Below are positions 37,430 to 46,362 of a stretch of DNA of 64,000 nucleotides, one piece after another (the stretch's first letter is position 1; every line of letters begins with the position of its first letter). The stretch covers positions 1-64,000 of the forward strand of contig SCSV01000081.1 in assembly GCA_004297555.1 (NCBI GenBank), read 5' to 3'. This DNA is from Salinibacterium sp. (lineage in GTDB: Bacteria; Actinomycetota; Actinomycetes; Actinomycetales; Microbacteriaceae). The position numbers and the translations under genes are program-made. A model generated the notes under the pieces. The model saw nothing but the letters and a program-made list of their open reading frames with translations. It ran no database searches and was not told the DNA's origin.

Positions 37430-37663
37430 TTACTCCTTCGCCGCCTCGACGAGCGCGTGTAGCCCGCCGTGCCTGCTCTCGAGGGCGTGCCGCTGCCTTG
37501 CGTTTTCGGCGTCAGACTGCCACAGGAGATACTTCGCGGTGCAGAATACGCACGGCGGGTCATTCGCGTCGCCACAGTCGCAGCCGAGATTCTCCTCTTC
37601 CATGAGCGCTACGGCGTTTCGTAAACAGTCTGTGAGCTGCTCCAGGAGCGTGAGGCCGCTCAT
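37430..37663 (-). CDS. Unknown protein with CDC/CVFC motif (77 aa)
   Basis: TLLEQLTDCLRNAVALMEEE then GCDCGDANDPPCVFCTAKYL, a compact metal site, and a helical end. No family recognised. Confidence 0.65.
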   Translation of the reverse strand: MSGLTLLEQLTDCLRNAVALMEEENLGCDCGDANDPPCVFCTAKYLLWQSDAENARQRHALESRHGGLHALVEAAKE

Positions 37664-37866
37664 TTCGCCGCCTCGACGAGCACAGCCTTGCGTTTACACC
37701 GTGCGCATGTGATCGGACCGTCGAAGCTCCACCGGATCTTGCTCTTATTGTGGCCGATGAAGACCCATGGAGATCGGCACAAGATGTGGATCGCCAGGCC
37801 AATACCGACGGTGTTGTTACCATGAGTGGCGCGGTGGATTGGGGCGCGATGGAGTGGGCGCGTCAC
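37660..37866 (-). CDS. Unknown protein with CARCKRK end (68 aa)
   Basis: Hydrophobic middle (NTVGIGLAIHILCRSPWVFI) then GPITCARCKRKAVLVEAAK. The CxxC end recalls its neighbours; no family recognised. Confidence 0.6.
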   Translation of the reverse strand: MTRPLHRAPIHRATHGNNTVGIGLAIHILCRSPWVFIGHNKSKIRWSFDGPITCARCKRKAVLVEAAK

Positions 37867-38129
37867 GACTTGCTCGCCTCGACAAGCGCCAACGCTTGGC
37901 GCGAGAGGTCGGTATCGAGCGGGCCATTCATCGAGTCAGAGATGAGTAGCCCATCGCGGGCAGCGATCGTCGCGAAGTCCTGAACCCACGCTAGGTCCGA
38001 ATCGCTCGACATTGCCAATCGGTCCCTGACATCCGCCCAGAACCGCGCCAACGCGAGCGTGAGCGCGGCATCTGCCTGTCGGCTCCGAATGTCATCCAGC
38101 TCGCCTAGGCCAGCCAGCGGGTTACCCAT
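37863..38129 (-). CDS. Unknown helical protein (88 aa)
   Basis: ATG shares a base with the upstream stop (TAATG). GNPLAGLGELDDIRSRQADA then LTLALARFWADVRDRLAMSS. No family recognised. Confidence 0.62.
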   Translation of the reverse strand: MGNPLAGLGELDDIRSRQADAALTLALARFWADVRDRLAMSSDSDLAWVQDFATIAARDGLLISDSMNGPLDTDLSRQALALVEASKS

Positions 38130-38509
38130 TACCCCTCCCTCTCCGGCTTTGCCGCGAGGTCCCAGTCGGCGCGCTGGAGGGCGTCCTTGATAACAGCACA
38201 GGCCCAGCACAGAACGTCAACGTTGAAACCATCGAACCCGCACGATGAGCCAGAACCATGCCCAGGCAGACACAACGCATCCCTCAGTAGCTCGATCGCC
38301 TCGCGCCGGCCCTCGCGCCGGCCCTTGTCGCGCGCGGCATCCTCCAGGTCACGCCGCAAACAGTCGCCGGCCTGCTTGAGACCATTGCGCTCGGCAGACT
38401 TTCGCTCTAGCTCGGTAAGCTGCGCGTGTTTCCCCGCCTCATACCCGTCCCGTCGCGCCTGCTCGCAAAGCGAGGCGGCCTCGGCAATGGTCACAGTTAG
38501 CTCAGCCAC
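38129..38509 (-). CDS. Unknown helical protein (126 aa)
   Basis: GTG start eight bases inside the preceding gene. Long helix (EAASLCEQARRDGYEAGKHA; LRRDLEDAARDKGRREGRRE), then a Cys-rich end (GSSCGFDGFNVDVLCWACAV). No family recognised. Confidence 0.62.
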   Translation of the reverse strand: MAELTVTIAEAASLCEQARRDGYEAGKHAQLTELERKSAERNGLKQAGDCLRRDLEDAARDKGRREGRREAIELLRDALCLPGHGSGSSCGFDGFNVDVLCWACAVIKDALQRADWDLAAKPEREG

Positions 38510-38735
38510 GGGCGCCGCCCTTCGGATCCTGCAGCTCGTTCCAAGGGTTGGCACCATCCGTGTCGCGCGACGACACGCTCCCGTTGTTCCTGATGTTAGC
38601 CCAGCTCCACGACTCGGCGCCGTCCACGTGAAGTTGGAATTGGATTTCATGGCCTGGCAGTTCCGGATGATTCGTAGCACGTAAAATCTTCTGGACGGCG
38701 TCAGCGATCTCGCGTTTTTGTCTAACACTAAACAT
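38502..38735 (-). CDS. Unknown protein (77 aa)
   Basis: MFSVRQKREIADAVQKILRA helix, then PGHEIQFQLHVDGAESWSWA beta. Similar 'R..Ia..v...L....hPelp..' proteins are found in phages without assigned role. Confidence 0.62.
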   Translation of the reverse strand: MFSVRQKREIADAVQKILRATNHPELPGHEIQFQLHVDGAESWSWANIRNNGSVSSRDTDGANPWNELQDPKGGARG

Positions 38736-38738
38736 GCG

Positions 38739-39014
38739 TCATCCTTCCATCGCCACAAACTCGAAGGTCATCGTCGTGAGCTCAGGATCCGGCGGTGCGA
38801 AGCCCGCATGCCTGAAGATGGCCGCTATACGTGGCCAATTCTCTGGCGGGATAACACGATCTACGGTTGCCTCATCCCGACAGTTAATGCAGAGGTAAAT
38901 ATCCATGACAAGACGAGCGGGCGCCATCGGGTTGCGAGAGCAACGCGCCCAAATGATGGGCGTCCATTCCGCTGGCTTACCCGTGGCGCACGCCATCTTG
39001 TCACATTTGCGCAT
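38739..39014 (-). CDS. Unknown protein with CINC motif (91 aa)
   Basis: CDKMACATGKPAEW and LCINCRDEATVDRVIP may form a split zinc site. The end PELTTMTFEFVAMEG is beta. No family recognised. Confidence 0.6.
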   Translation of the reverse strand: MRKCDKMACATGKPAEWTPIIWARCSRNPMAPARLVMDIYLCINCRDEATVDRVIPPENWPRIAAIFRHAGFAPPDPELTTMTFEFVAMEG

Positions 39015-39015
39015 T

Positions 39016-39639
39016 TCAGCCTCTGCCAGCCTCGTTCGGAACGAGTGACGCCAGGTACGTATCGATTGTGTTCTGCGATCCCCCCGGGCCGGTCAGAGCA
39101 TAGCCCAAATCGTTCGATGGGCACGGACGCTGGAAGAGCCCGACATTGCCCTCGTCGTCCGGAACGATGATGCGGTTGAGCATCAGGAAGATGCAGCAGT
39201 CGTGGTCCCATTTGGCCGGGATGATTTCCCTGCCCTCCTCGACATCATGCAGCCATTTGTATACCGAGGGCAACTTCGTCCAGGAGACGCCACGATAGCC
39301 GAACGGGCTGAACCCGAATCGCGCCCTCTTGAGCGCCTCGCTGCGGTCGAACGGCGGCGCCAAGAGCGGGAGAACGAGCTGCTGATTGGTCGGATCGTGC
39401 TCGGCGCCGAAAACCTGCTTGAACTCCTCGGCCGTAGGAGGGACGCTCGAGAAGGTGGGCGTCGCCGGAGGCTTCGCGGGCTGCGGATCTGCGTTGATCG
39501 CGTCGAGGATGTCTTGCACGCTCATCTCGGCCGCGCGCTGCGCCCACGCCGGCAACGGGGATGCCCCTTCTGGCGTGCCGAACCTAGCCATTGTCATGTC
39601 GTTCAGGACTATGCCTACAAGCTCTTTCTGGGTTCCCAT
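39016..39639 (-). CDS. Unknown protein (207 aa)
   Basis: GGAG six bases before ATG 39,639. Low-complexity Pro-rich segment (ADPQPAKPPATPTFSSVPP), then ALKRARFGFSPFGYRGVSWT and DHDCCIFLMLNRIIVPDDEG. The last two blocks look like a small enzyme or binding fold, but no family is recognised. Confidence 0.62.
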   Translation of the reverse strand: MGTQKELVGIVLNDMTMARFGTPEGASPLPAWAQRAAEMSVQDILDAINADPQPAKPPATPTFSSVPPTAEEFKQVFGAEHDPTNQQLVLPLLAPPFDRSEALKRARFGFSPFGYRGVSWTKLPSVYKWLHDVEEGREIIPAKWDHDCCIFLMLNRIIVPDDEGNVGLFQRPCPSNDLGYALTGPGGSQNTIDTYLASLVPNEAGRG

Positions 39640-39765
39640 CTTCAACTCCTTTTAAGCACGGCCGGTGTGACCCGGCCGCCCGGTACGCTCGCGAGATTCT
39701 CGTCCCGCGTCAATCGCTGATCGGCAGCGCGGCCGTCGTCGACACGGAGGCCCGTGGCGACGCGT

Positions 39766-39855
39766 CTATTCGGGTCTTTTGACAATTTCCACGATGACAG
39801 AGGCTGCGAAGCAGCCCAGGAAAAATCCGACAGCGAACCCCAAGATGTAGTTCAT
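39766..39855 (-). CDS. 29-residue membrane peptide
   Basis: MNYILGFAVGFFLGCFAASV then IVEIVKRPE. Single membrane helix with small-xxx-small packing, a pattern common among phage mini-membrane proteins. Its ATG overlaps the previous stop (ATGA). Upstream lies a GGCCGG/CCGGCC dyad at about 39,664. Confidence 0.6.
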   Translation of the reverse strand: MNYILGFAVGFFLGCFAASVIVEIVKRPE

Positions 39856-40196
39856 CGCTTCGCCTTCCCGAGCGCCCGAGCGGCGCGACGGAAGTCAGAC
39901 TTCCCAATCAACGATCGCGCTGTATCTAGCCAAAAGCGTCCGACTGAGTCGGTATCGATCGCTGCATCAACGAACGGCCTCAACGCCCTTTCGAGCTGCA
40001 GAATGCGGCGTTCCAGCCACAACCATTCCGCAACGTGATGGACACGGCAACTTTCAGAGCGACACGGAGTAGAAACTGCCCCGCCGGCACGATGCCGAAC
40101 GGGGCCTGTGCCGGTAGCGAGCGCGTTAGCCTCACCTCGAGTCTTGGCGCGTCGATTGAGACGTACTGTTCTTGAGGTTGCCCCGGCATCACTCAT
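39852..40196 (-). CDS. Unknown basic protein (114 aa)
   Basis: Basic N-terminus (TVRLNRRAKTRGEANALAT), then helix (LERRILQLERALRPFVDAAI; RSLIGKSDFRRAARALGKAK). ATG is eight bases inside the preceding mini-gene. No family recognised. Confidence 0.6.
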   Translation of the reverse strand: MSDAGATSRTVRLNRRAKTRGEANALATGTGPVRHRAGGAVSTPCRSESCRVHHVAEWLWLERRILQLERALRPFVDAAIDTDSVGRFWLDTARSLIGKSDFRRAARALGKAKR

Positions 40197-40323
40197 GCGA
40201 TTCTCCTAACGTCCCGGCGCTAGCTGGGCGGCTCAGCCAACGCACCGGTCCGTTCAAACATAGAGTCCTTTTTTCTCCACGCTCGCCGGTTGCCCGGTCG
40301 TCGCGTCCGCCTGGAGCTCTCAT
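40189..40323 (-). CDS. 44-residue Arg-rich protein
   Basis: ATG overlaps the upstream stop (ATGA); the stop lies five bases past the next ATG. MRAPGGRDDRATGERGEKRT, a Cys, then VRWLSRPASAGTLGESHE. It fills a 123-base gap that otherwise has no gene. Confidence 0.45.
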   Translation of the reverse strand: MRAPGGRDDRATGERGEKRTLCLNGPVRWLSRPASAGTLGESHE

Positions 40324-40526
40324 ACTTCCGTCCCGGCTTCCGTATATTGGAAGAACTCGTCGCCCGGCTCCATATCTAGCTCGCCGTGCTCATCCGGATC
40401 ATACCTCTTGCTGCAAAGAAGACCGGATCGAACCGCAGCATCATGCGCAGCCTCGGCAGTCAGCGGCTGATGCATCGCGACGCACCTTTTTATCATGTTC
40501 CAGAAGGTGACGTGTTCCTTGCTCAT
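40320..40526 (-). CDS. Unknown acidic protein (68 aa)
   Basis: MSKEHVTFWNMIKRCVAMHQ then AAHDAAVRSGLLCSKRYDPD and acidic tail. ATG overlaps the upstream stop. No family recognised. Confidence 0.6.
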   Translation of the reverse strand: MSKEHVTFWNMIKRCVAMHQPLTAEAAHDAAVRSGLLCSKRYDPDEHGELDMEPGDEFFQYTEAGTEV

Positions 40527-40798
40527 GAGATTGGGGTCAGGTCCTTCAATGATTCCGGGTTCTCGCCCTTGCGGATCGAGTCCGCAATGACGACTGCCTC
40601 CTTGAGCATCTGCTTGAGCAGCGTCAGGTCGGTCATCGCTGGCCACTCGCCAGCCAGAGAGACGCCGGCGCGGGAAGCGTTCACTTCCGGCTCTGGCTCC
40701 CACAGCGGGCTCGGTGTCTTGCCACCCTCCTGGCGAAGGAGAAGCCTGTGGACTATGCCGTCTGCGATCGTCATCTCTACAACTCTGACTATTACCAT
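40523..40798 (-). CDS. Unknown protein (91 aa)
   Basis: VIVRVVEMTIADGIVHRLLL beta start, Pro/Glu linker, then TDLTLLKQMLKEAVVIADSI helix. The start could be ATG 40,798 or 40,774. No family recognised. Confidence 0.6.
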   Translation of the reverse strand: MVIVRVVEMTIADGIVHRLLLRQEGGKTPSPLWEPEPEVNASRAGVSLAGEWPAMTDLTLLKQMLKEAVVIADSIRKGENPESLKDLTPIS

Positions 40799-41169
40799 GG
40801 CCTTCCTTTCCGTGTGTGCGTGAATGAATCTGCATTTCCGGAGAACGTCGGTACCTGGGTCATTGTCATGAACTCGTGCTGTAGCCCGATGGTGGCGTTC
40901 GACAAACGGCCGCCGTCGTCAGCGATCTCGAGTGGAGCGCAGGCGAGAAGATGCGAGCGCAGGACAGCCCCGGGCCGGCCGTCTGTAGCAGCCTGGCGTG
41001 CCAGCAGGAGCGAGGCCCGGATGCACGACTCCAGGGAGTCGTCTTTGGTCGTAGCCCATACCAAGGCCTTCGCGTCGCTCATGAGCCTGAAATACTCAGG
41101 CCCGAGCGTTTCCTTGAGCGCTCGTCTACGACGAACTATCTTCTCGAAGGCCACATCGGCTTCGTTCAT
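40792..41169 (-). CDS. Unknown protein (125 aa)
   Basis: Start MNEADVAFEKIVRRRRALKE directly after the primase stop (TGATG). Helical region (ALVWATTKDDSLESCIRAS; LLARQAATDGRPGAVLRSH). Follows the primase and may be a replication accessory; unproven. Confidence 0.62.
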   Translation of the reverse strand: MNEADVAFEKIVRRRRALKETLGPEYFRLMSDAKALVWATTKDDSLESCIRASLLLARQAATDGRPGAVLRSHLLACAPLEIADDGGRLSNATIGLQHEFMTMTQVPTFSGNADSFTHTRKGRPW

Positions 41170-44027
41170 CACCCCTCCGGCCAGCACGTTGTGCAAATTT
41201 GAGTGTTAGTTTTCTTGGACAACCTGAACTCGGTCCCATCGCAGGATTTGCACTGGAAACGCTCGATGCCCTTGATGACTCTCCAGACCCTGACGCCCTG
41301 AGCAGTCCCTGCCGCCCTGATCTGCATGCCGCGCTCGATTCTACCAACATTCTTGATGACGTAATTGGTGAACGTGCGCGGGTTGATTTCGCGTCCAGCG
41401 TGGTCGCCGGCGCACTGTAGCAGCGTCTGCCTGAGTTCCTCGTTCGAGGAGATGTTCGCGCATTTCATGACGTCGGTTAGTGTCACCGGGCGATCGTTGA
41501 AGACGTTCCACCACTGCAACATCACCTCACCAAGATAGCTGCGAGTCGAATCCTTGTCCTCGACCTCGCGTCGACTGTCTGCAGGGTCTGGCATGCCGTA
41601 GGCGACGATTGTGCCCGCCACCATCGCCTGCCACTCGCCAAAGCCAGCCCAGTTTTTTAGATTGGGTCTATATACCCCAAGGCAACCGCTGCGATGCGCG
41701 ACCAGAGTCGTCAGTGCGGCGGCCACCAGTTCGGCACGATGCTTCAGGGCGTAGGCCGCAATGTCGCGCGTGAACGTCCGTTCCTCGGGATGCTCGAGCT
41801 GGGGGTCCAATCGCGATAGCAGCACGCGGACCGTGATGTCTCCGGTGAACGTCAGGTTGTTGCCGGTAGCCAGGAAAGTCGCGTTCGTGGGTGCATAGAC
41901 CTGCCGAGATTCACCGAGAATCCGATCGCTGACCACCTGTTGCGTGAGCGCCTGGCAAATCGCCGGATCACCAAAAGGTCGCTCGATGTTGTCGTAGCAG
42001 ATGACTGCGTCGCCGCCGAGCAGTACCGCAAGTAGTCGCTTCTTCTCTTCCTCTGGTCGAAGTGCGTTTGGAGGCAGGACCGGGCACGGACGTCCGGTGG
42101 CCAGTAGGGCGACGACGTCAGCCAGCATCGTTTTCCCGGTCCGCATCTTCGGAGCTGTGAACGCATGCATCGGCGCGCTCGGCAGGCTCTTGCGAACCAG
42201 CGCTGTCAAGATGGCGCTGATCGCGACGCTGCGATCGACCTTCGAGACGAACGGAAACTCCTCGAGGAGGTCCGTGAGTCGCGTCATCGCCGCGCGCGCC
42301 TCTTCGATCGTCGGCTTTTCACTGATCGGCGAGAACTGCGCTTGCCCAGGATCGTAGACCAGCCCCGTGGCCTCGTCGTAACCAGGGTCCTGCAGGATCG
42401 ACCCGTCCGGTCGGATCGTCGGGGCCTCGATGATCCCCAGCATCGGTCTTGCCGTCCACTCGCCCGCCATCGACAGCAGAACCGAGCAGACCTGCTCCGG
42501 CGCGTCGCAGGCCACGAGCTCCTGGCTGCGCGTTTCTATCTTGCGCCAGTGGGCCGCCGCAGTGAGACGGGCCAGCAGGTAGGGCGTATCGAGGGGCCTG
42601 ATGACCAACGCCCCAATGGGTCTCTCGACCTCTCCGGAGCGCCGTAGCGCCAACGACTCTGTTCGGTAGAGCCTGACGAGGGTGCCTGTCCTCTGATAGA
42701 CTTCGGCCCCAGCAGAAGAGATAAGGGCGGCCTCCGCGGCCACGACTGTCTCGTGTAGCTTACCGGGCTCGATCACGATCGTCGGGGCTCCCGGGCGGTC
42801 TGGGCCCTCTCGCTTCACGAGCGAGAGGAGCTTGCGTCTAGGGTTCGCGAGGCGTAGCGCCTGCTTCAGGACGGTCTTCGAGATTTTCCGTTCATAGGCC
42901 AGGCGGTTGCTCAGAATCTCACGTTCGACGGGATCCGCGATGAGCGCGAGCACCGGGATGATCTTGTCGTGGTGCTCCCCAGACGTCAGCATCGCCCTAA
43001 CGGCGTCAGCCGGGGCCGCTACGGGAGCATCGTCCGGCTCCGGCTCTTCCAGCTCCGGCGCCTTGGCCGCCGGCCGCGGAACGGCACCTCTCGGGCTCGC
43101 GCCGCGCCCGTCCTTCTCGAGCAGGAACCCGATCGGCAACTTAGAGTCGTGCGTCGCGCCCTCGATCTTGTGGATGAGCTCGTCGTCGGACCACGGCGGG
43201 ATGCACCGCGGATTGTAGGCCTCGGCCAGTACCTCGAACGCCGCGCTCGGGGTCAGGTTGAACCCTCGCACGACCTTGATGGCTGTATTCCACGTGTCGT
43301 GGTGTCCGTTCTGCCCGCTGACGGCACCATCGATTTTCTCGCAGTAGCGTTTCGCCCTGAAGATCCGCTTTTCGAGATCATCATCCGACGGTGTCCTGTT
43401 GGCCTTGACTACGTGCGCTCGCTTCGGCGGATCGACCTTCTTCTCGATCGGATGCGCAGTGAGTACCTCGTCAATTGTATATTTGAGCTGCGGCCGAACA
43501 TCAACCAGGTCTACGCGAAACGGTTGACCCTTCTGATGCCAGAACCCCGGGATCCGCATGACCCGGTTGAGGCCGAGAATGTTGGTGTCCGACTTGTAGT
43601 ACGCGGCAAGGTGTAGCAGCGCAGGAGCGAAGCGCTCCAGTAATTCGCCTGGCTTCAATAGCCAATAGCGATGCAGACCATGCCCGGAACGAACCACGAT
43701 CGACGGCTGCAGTGGGGTCTCGCGAGCTTCTCCGTCATCGTGGTCCACGAACAGCGCACGGAGTCCGACTACGTTCGCGAGCTTCCTGCCCTTCAGGTCA
43801 GTTTCCGAGATTGTCAAATACGCGCCGGCCCCCGCCTTGTTCAGCGCGACGAGCTCCTCGAAGTTGGAGGCCAGCGTCCCGTGGAATACGCGGGCGACAT
43901 CCTTCCGATCCTTGACCGAATCATGGAAAGTCTGAAACGTGCAGGGGGCGGCCGGAGATCCGGCAAGCGCCGCGATGAAAACCGCTGCTGCTCTGTAGTC
44001 CGGTTGAATCACCGACTCACCGTCCAC
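41169..44027 (-). CDS. Primase-helicase (AEP primase plus P-loop helicase)
   Basis: 952 residues, GTG start after GGGGGAACGG. N-terminal archaeo-eukaryotic primase-like motifs: ALFVDHDDGEAR (acidic triad region, 95-98) and VVRSGHGLHRYWLL (114-123). Then a PriCT-like helical linker (AYNPRCIPPWSDDELIHKIE). The ATPase has Walker A APKMRTGKT at about residue 630 and Walker B VICYDNIE. A terminal zinc ribbon (CKSCDG...CTTC) closes it. It would prime and unwind at the phage origin. No DNA polymerase is seen in the window, so replication probably uses host polymerase or extended activity of this primase. Confidence 0.85.
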   Translation of the reverse strand: MDGESVIQPDYRAAAVFIAALAGSPAAPCTFQTFHDSVKDRKDVARVFHGTLASNFEELVALNKAGAGAYLTISETDLKGRKLANVVGLRALFVDHDDGEARETPLQPSIVVRSGHGLHRYWLLKPGELLERFAPALLHLAAYYKSDTNILGLNRVMRIPGFWHQKGQPFRVDLVDVRPQLKYTIDEVLTAHPIEKKVDPPKRAHVVKANRTPSDDDLEKRIFRAKRYCEKIDGAVSGQNGHHDTWNTAIKVVRGFNLTPSAAFEVLAEAYNPRCIPPWSDDELIHKIEGATHDSKLPIGFLLEKDGRGASPRGAVPRPAAKAPELEEPEPDDAPVAAPADAVRAMLTSGEHHDKIIPVLALIADPVEREILSNRLAYERKISKTVLKQALRLANPRRKLLSLVKREGPDRPGAPTIVIEPGKLHETVVAAEAALISSAGAEVYQRTGTLVRLYRTESLALRRSGEVERPIGALVIRPLDTPYLLARLTAAAHWRKIETRSQELVACDAPEQVCSVLLSMAGEWTARPMLGIIEAPTIRPDGSILQDPGYDEATGLVYDPGQAQFSPISEKPTIEEARAAMTRLTDLLEEFPFVSKVDRSVAISAILTALVRKSLPSAPMHAFTAPKMRTGKTMLADVVALLATGRPCPVLPPNALRPEEEKKRLLAVLLGGDAVICYDNIERPFGDPAICQALTQQVVSDRILGESRQVYAPTNATFLATGNNLTFTGDITVRVLLSRLDPQLEHPEERTFTRDIAAYALKHRAELVAAALTTLVAHRSGCLGVYRPNLKNWAGFGEWQAMVAGTIVAYGMPDPADSRREVEDKDSTRSYLGEVMLQWWNVFNDRPVTLTDVMKCANISSNEELRQTLLQCAGDHAGREINPRTFTNYVIKNVGRIERGMQIRAAGTAQGVRVWRVIKGIERFQCKSCDGTEFRLSKKTNTQICTTCWPEG

Positions 44028-44060
44028 CCGTTCCCCCTGGCAGCGTCGACTTCCAGGATT

Positions 44061-44285
44061 TCATCTGACTCCTCTCCATGTCTTACCGATGATGATGTTG
44101 CGAACGGTCGTGATTGAAACGCCGTGAAGGTCTGCCACGAGCTGGAGAGATTTCCCGCGCCTGACCTGCGCTCTGATGTCCGGCACGTCTTCTGTCGTTA
44201 GCTTGGAAGCGTGATGCGCCTCTCCGCGCCGGCGTTTATCGGGAGTTTTCGATTTGCTGTATTTTTTCAATACGCTGTATTTCAC
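44061..44285 (-). CDS. Helix-turn-helix protein, NUMOD-like (74 aa)
   Basis: KLTTEDVPDIRAQVRRGKSL then LVADLHGVSITTVRNIIIGK: the repeat unit of HNH-associated HTH domains ('KLt...v..IR.....G.s...la...gvs..tv..I..gktW'). The N-terminus is basic. Could be a remnant of a homing nuclease or a small regulator. Confidence 0.72.
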   Translation of the reverse strand: MKYSVLKKYSKSKTPDKRRRGEAHHASKLTTEDVPDIRAQVRRGKSLQLVADLHGVSITTVRNIIIGKTWRGVR

Positions 44286-44559
44286 GTTTCACGTACCATT
44301 CTGCCTTGCGAAGGTCCGTTAGTCTGTCCTGCTTGGTAGAGCCGCCCTTGAGGCCGCATCGCCAGAGGTATTTGATGGTGCTCCCGACGTTGAACCCGAA
44401 GTGCTCGACGACGGTGATGCACTCGACGCCGCTGGGATGGCTTGTATAGTGCGTCGGGTGGTTGATGGCATCGTCGACCTGATCGACGGTGAGCTCAGAA
44501 GCTGGCTCCGCTGGATGTTTGACTAGTGAGGACTGTGACTTTTTGGGATTGTAACGCAT
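44236..44559 (-). CDS. DUF3310 protein (107 aa)
   Basis: INHPTHYTSHPSGVECITVV, then HFGFNVGSTIKYLWRCGLKG and DLRKAEWYVKREIQRIEK: the signature of DUF3310 (SaV-like), common next to phage replication genes. Starts inside the nuclease gene by about 65 bases, and a later start is possible. Biochemical role unknown. Confidence 0.85.
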   Translation of the reverse strand: MRYNPKKSQSSLVKHPAEPASELTVDQVDDAINHPTHYTSHPSGVECITVVEHFGFNVGSTIKYLWRCGLKGGSTKQDRLTDLRKAEWYVKREIQRIEKIQQIENSR

Positions 44560-44935
44560 ACTTCTCCTCTAGGAATTTAAGTACCAACGCTGCCGTGGCA
44601 ACGGCGCTACTGGAGATGCAATGGAAGGCTCCGACCGCTTTGGCGATCTCGCCGAAAGCGAGCTGCTCCTGGGTTGTTTTGCTGTTCTTTGGTCGCTTGG
44701 TTTCGCAGTAGAAGGACCAGCCGCCGTACAGTGTACCGACTAGGTCCGGATACCCGTCCTGGCCCATTTGAATCACGCCCTCGCCATGAAGATGCCGATA
44801 GAAGCCAACGTGATTCACCCAGAGAATCGGGACTGCTCTTCGGCCGCGAAAGACCATGGCTGTCAAAAGAGACCGATGCTCGGCAACGACAAACGACTCG
44901 CGGTTTGGCCAGTTGGGAATTGTCTTAACCTTCAT
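44495..44935 (-). CDS. VRR-NUC-type nuclease (146 aa)
   Basis: QDGYPDLVGTLYGGWSFYCE continuing TKRPKNSKTTQEQLAF: Asp64, Glu78 and Lys80 fit the PD-(D/E)xK pattern 'G.PDL......fiE.K', and 'q......l...Ga......' follows. VRR-NUC domains cut branched DNA. It overlaps the helicase stop by four bases. Confidence 0.8.
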   Translation of the reverse strand: MKVKTIPNWPNRESFVVAEHRSLLTAMVFRGRRAVPILWVNHVGFYRHLHGEGVIQMGQDGYPDLVGTLYGGWSFYCETKRPKNSKTTQEQLAFGEIAKAVGAFHCISSSAVATAALVLKFLEEKYALQSQKVTVLTSQTSSGASF

Positions 44936-46362
44936 CGACCGACGATCTCCAGTGCCGATTCACGCACACTCTCGTCGACGGGACGACCAAACATGCCGCG
45001 GTACTTTGCGTATGGAGCGCTCGGGTGATGGCCGAGGCTCCTGGCCTCGAGGATGAACTTGGCGAGTAGCTCGGCCTGTCGCTGCGGCTCCATCTTCTGG
45101 ATGCTCGCCTTACGCATCTCGCGTAGCTCCCCGGGAGACTCGATGATAACGCGCTTTTTCTTCTCGAAAACGTGAAGACACTCGCGACCGTCCCAGGTCA
45201 GGCCTGGGCACTTCTCGACGCTCGATGGCACCACGGACAGGCATTTAGGGCACGTCTTCTGGGACGGAGGCTTTGGCACCCCGCTGGCACGCGGTTCGCC
45301 CAAGAGTGAGAATGGGCGATGGTCCGTGATGCTGCCGTGGCGCCCGGTGTTGCCTGCGTGGTCAAGCAGGATGCAGTCGACCTTGCCCTCGTTTGGTCGC
45401 AGTGGACGACCACACATTTGCACGAAGAGACTTTCGGAGAGCGTGGGCCTGGCCATGATGCCGCATGAGAGTCTTGGCATGTCCCAGCCCTCTGTGAGCA
45501 CAGTGACGTTACTGATGATTGTTGTCTGGCCAGAGGCGACTCTGCCCAGAATCGCGACGCGCTGATCGTCGGGCGTATCGGCGTCAAGATGCTCGGCGGT
45601 GATTCCCTCTTTGAGGAAACGTTCAACGATGTGGCGTGAGTGCTCTATGCCAACAGCGAACACGACCGTGGATCGACCCGGTGCCCACTTTTTCCAGGTC
45701 TCGACGAGATTACCAATCAACGTTGGTCTGTCCATGGCCCGGCCGAGGTCTTTCGAGTTATAGTCCGCGGCTGTCTTTCTGATTCGACGAAGGTCCGGAT
45801 CGTACGGAGCGAACTCGCGGGCCGGGACCAGATAGCCTTGCTCGATGAGCTCTGGGATCTGCGCAACGACGACGATTTTCTGGAACCCAGCCTCGGCTAG
45901 ACCTGTTCCGTCGCCGCGGTACGGCGTGGCTGTCCAGCCAATGATCCGTGCATTAGGATAGGCCTGAATGATCGTGTGCCAGGTCTCGGAAGTTGCATGA
46001 TGCGACTCATCGGGTACCACATAGTCCGCCTCAGGAAACTGCGGCCTATTGATCAACGTTTGGACGCTCGCCACCTGTACTGGCTGCCACGGTTGCACTC
46101 GGTAGTGCCCCGCCTTGATCACGCCGTGAGGTACCTCGAGCGCATCGAGCTTCGCGCTAGTCTGGTCGATCAGCTCCTTACGGTGCGCGAGAACCAGAAC
46201 CTTTTTGCCGGCTAGGCGGATGCGGTCGATCATGTCGGCGAACATCACGGTCTTGCCGGAACCGCAAGGCGAGACGACAACGATGGCACGGTAGCCCTCG
46301 AGGAGGGCGTTGCGTAGCTCTTTGAGACCGTTGCGCTGGTAGGGACGGAGCTCAGGCCTCAT
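44932..46362 (-). CDS. DEAD/DEAH-box DNA helicase (476 aa)
   Basis: SF2 motifs in order: Q-like RPYQRNGLKEL, Walker A SPCGSGKT (31-38), motif Ia VLAHRKELI, motif II PDESHH (117-122), motif III GWTATPYRGDG. Motif VI-like MCGRPLRPNEGK is near residue 320, followed by CPKC...C (a zinc finger). It resembles UvsW/type III restriction-type helicases that remodel forks and recombination intermediates. Next to nuclease and primase genes. Confidence 0.9.
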   Translation of the reverse strand: MRPELRPYQRNGLKELRNALLEGYRAIVVVSPCGSGKTVMFADMIDRIRLAGKKVLVLAHRKELIDQTSAKLDALEVPHGVIKAGHYRVQPWQPVQVASVQTLINRPQFPEADYVVPDESHHATSETWHTIIQAYPNARIIGWTATPYRGDGTGLAEAGFQKIVVVAQIPELIEQGYLVPAREFAPYDPDLRRIRKTAADYNSKDLGRAMDRPTLIGNLVETWKKWAPGRSTVVFAVGIEHSRHIVERFLKEGITAEHLDADTPDDQRVAILGRVASGQTTIISNVTVLTEGWDMPRLSCGIMARPTLSESLFVQMCGRPLRPNEGKVDCILLDHAGNTGRHGSITDHRPFSLLGEPRASGVPKPPSQKTCPKCLSVVPSSVEKCPGLTWDGRECLHVFEKKKRVIIESPGELREMRKASIQKMEPQRQAELLAKFILEARSLGHHPSAPYAKYRGMFGRPVDESVRESALEIVGR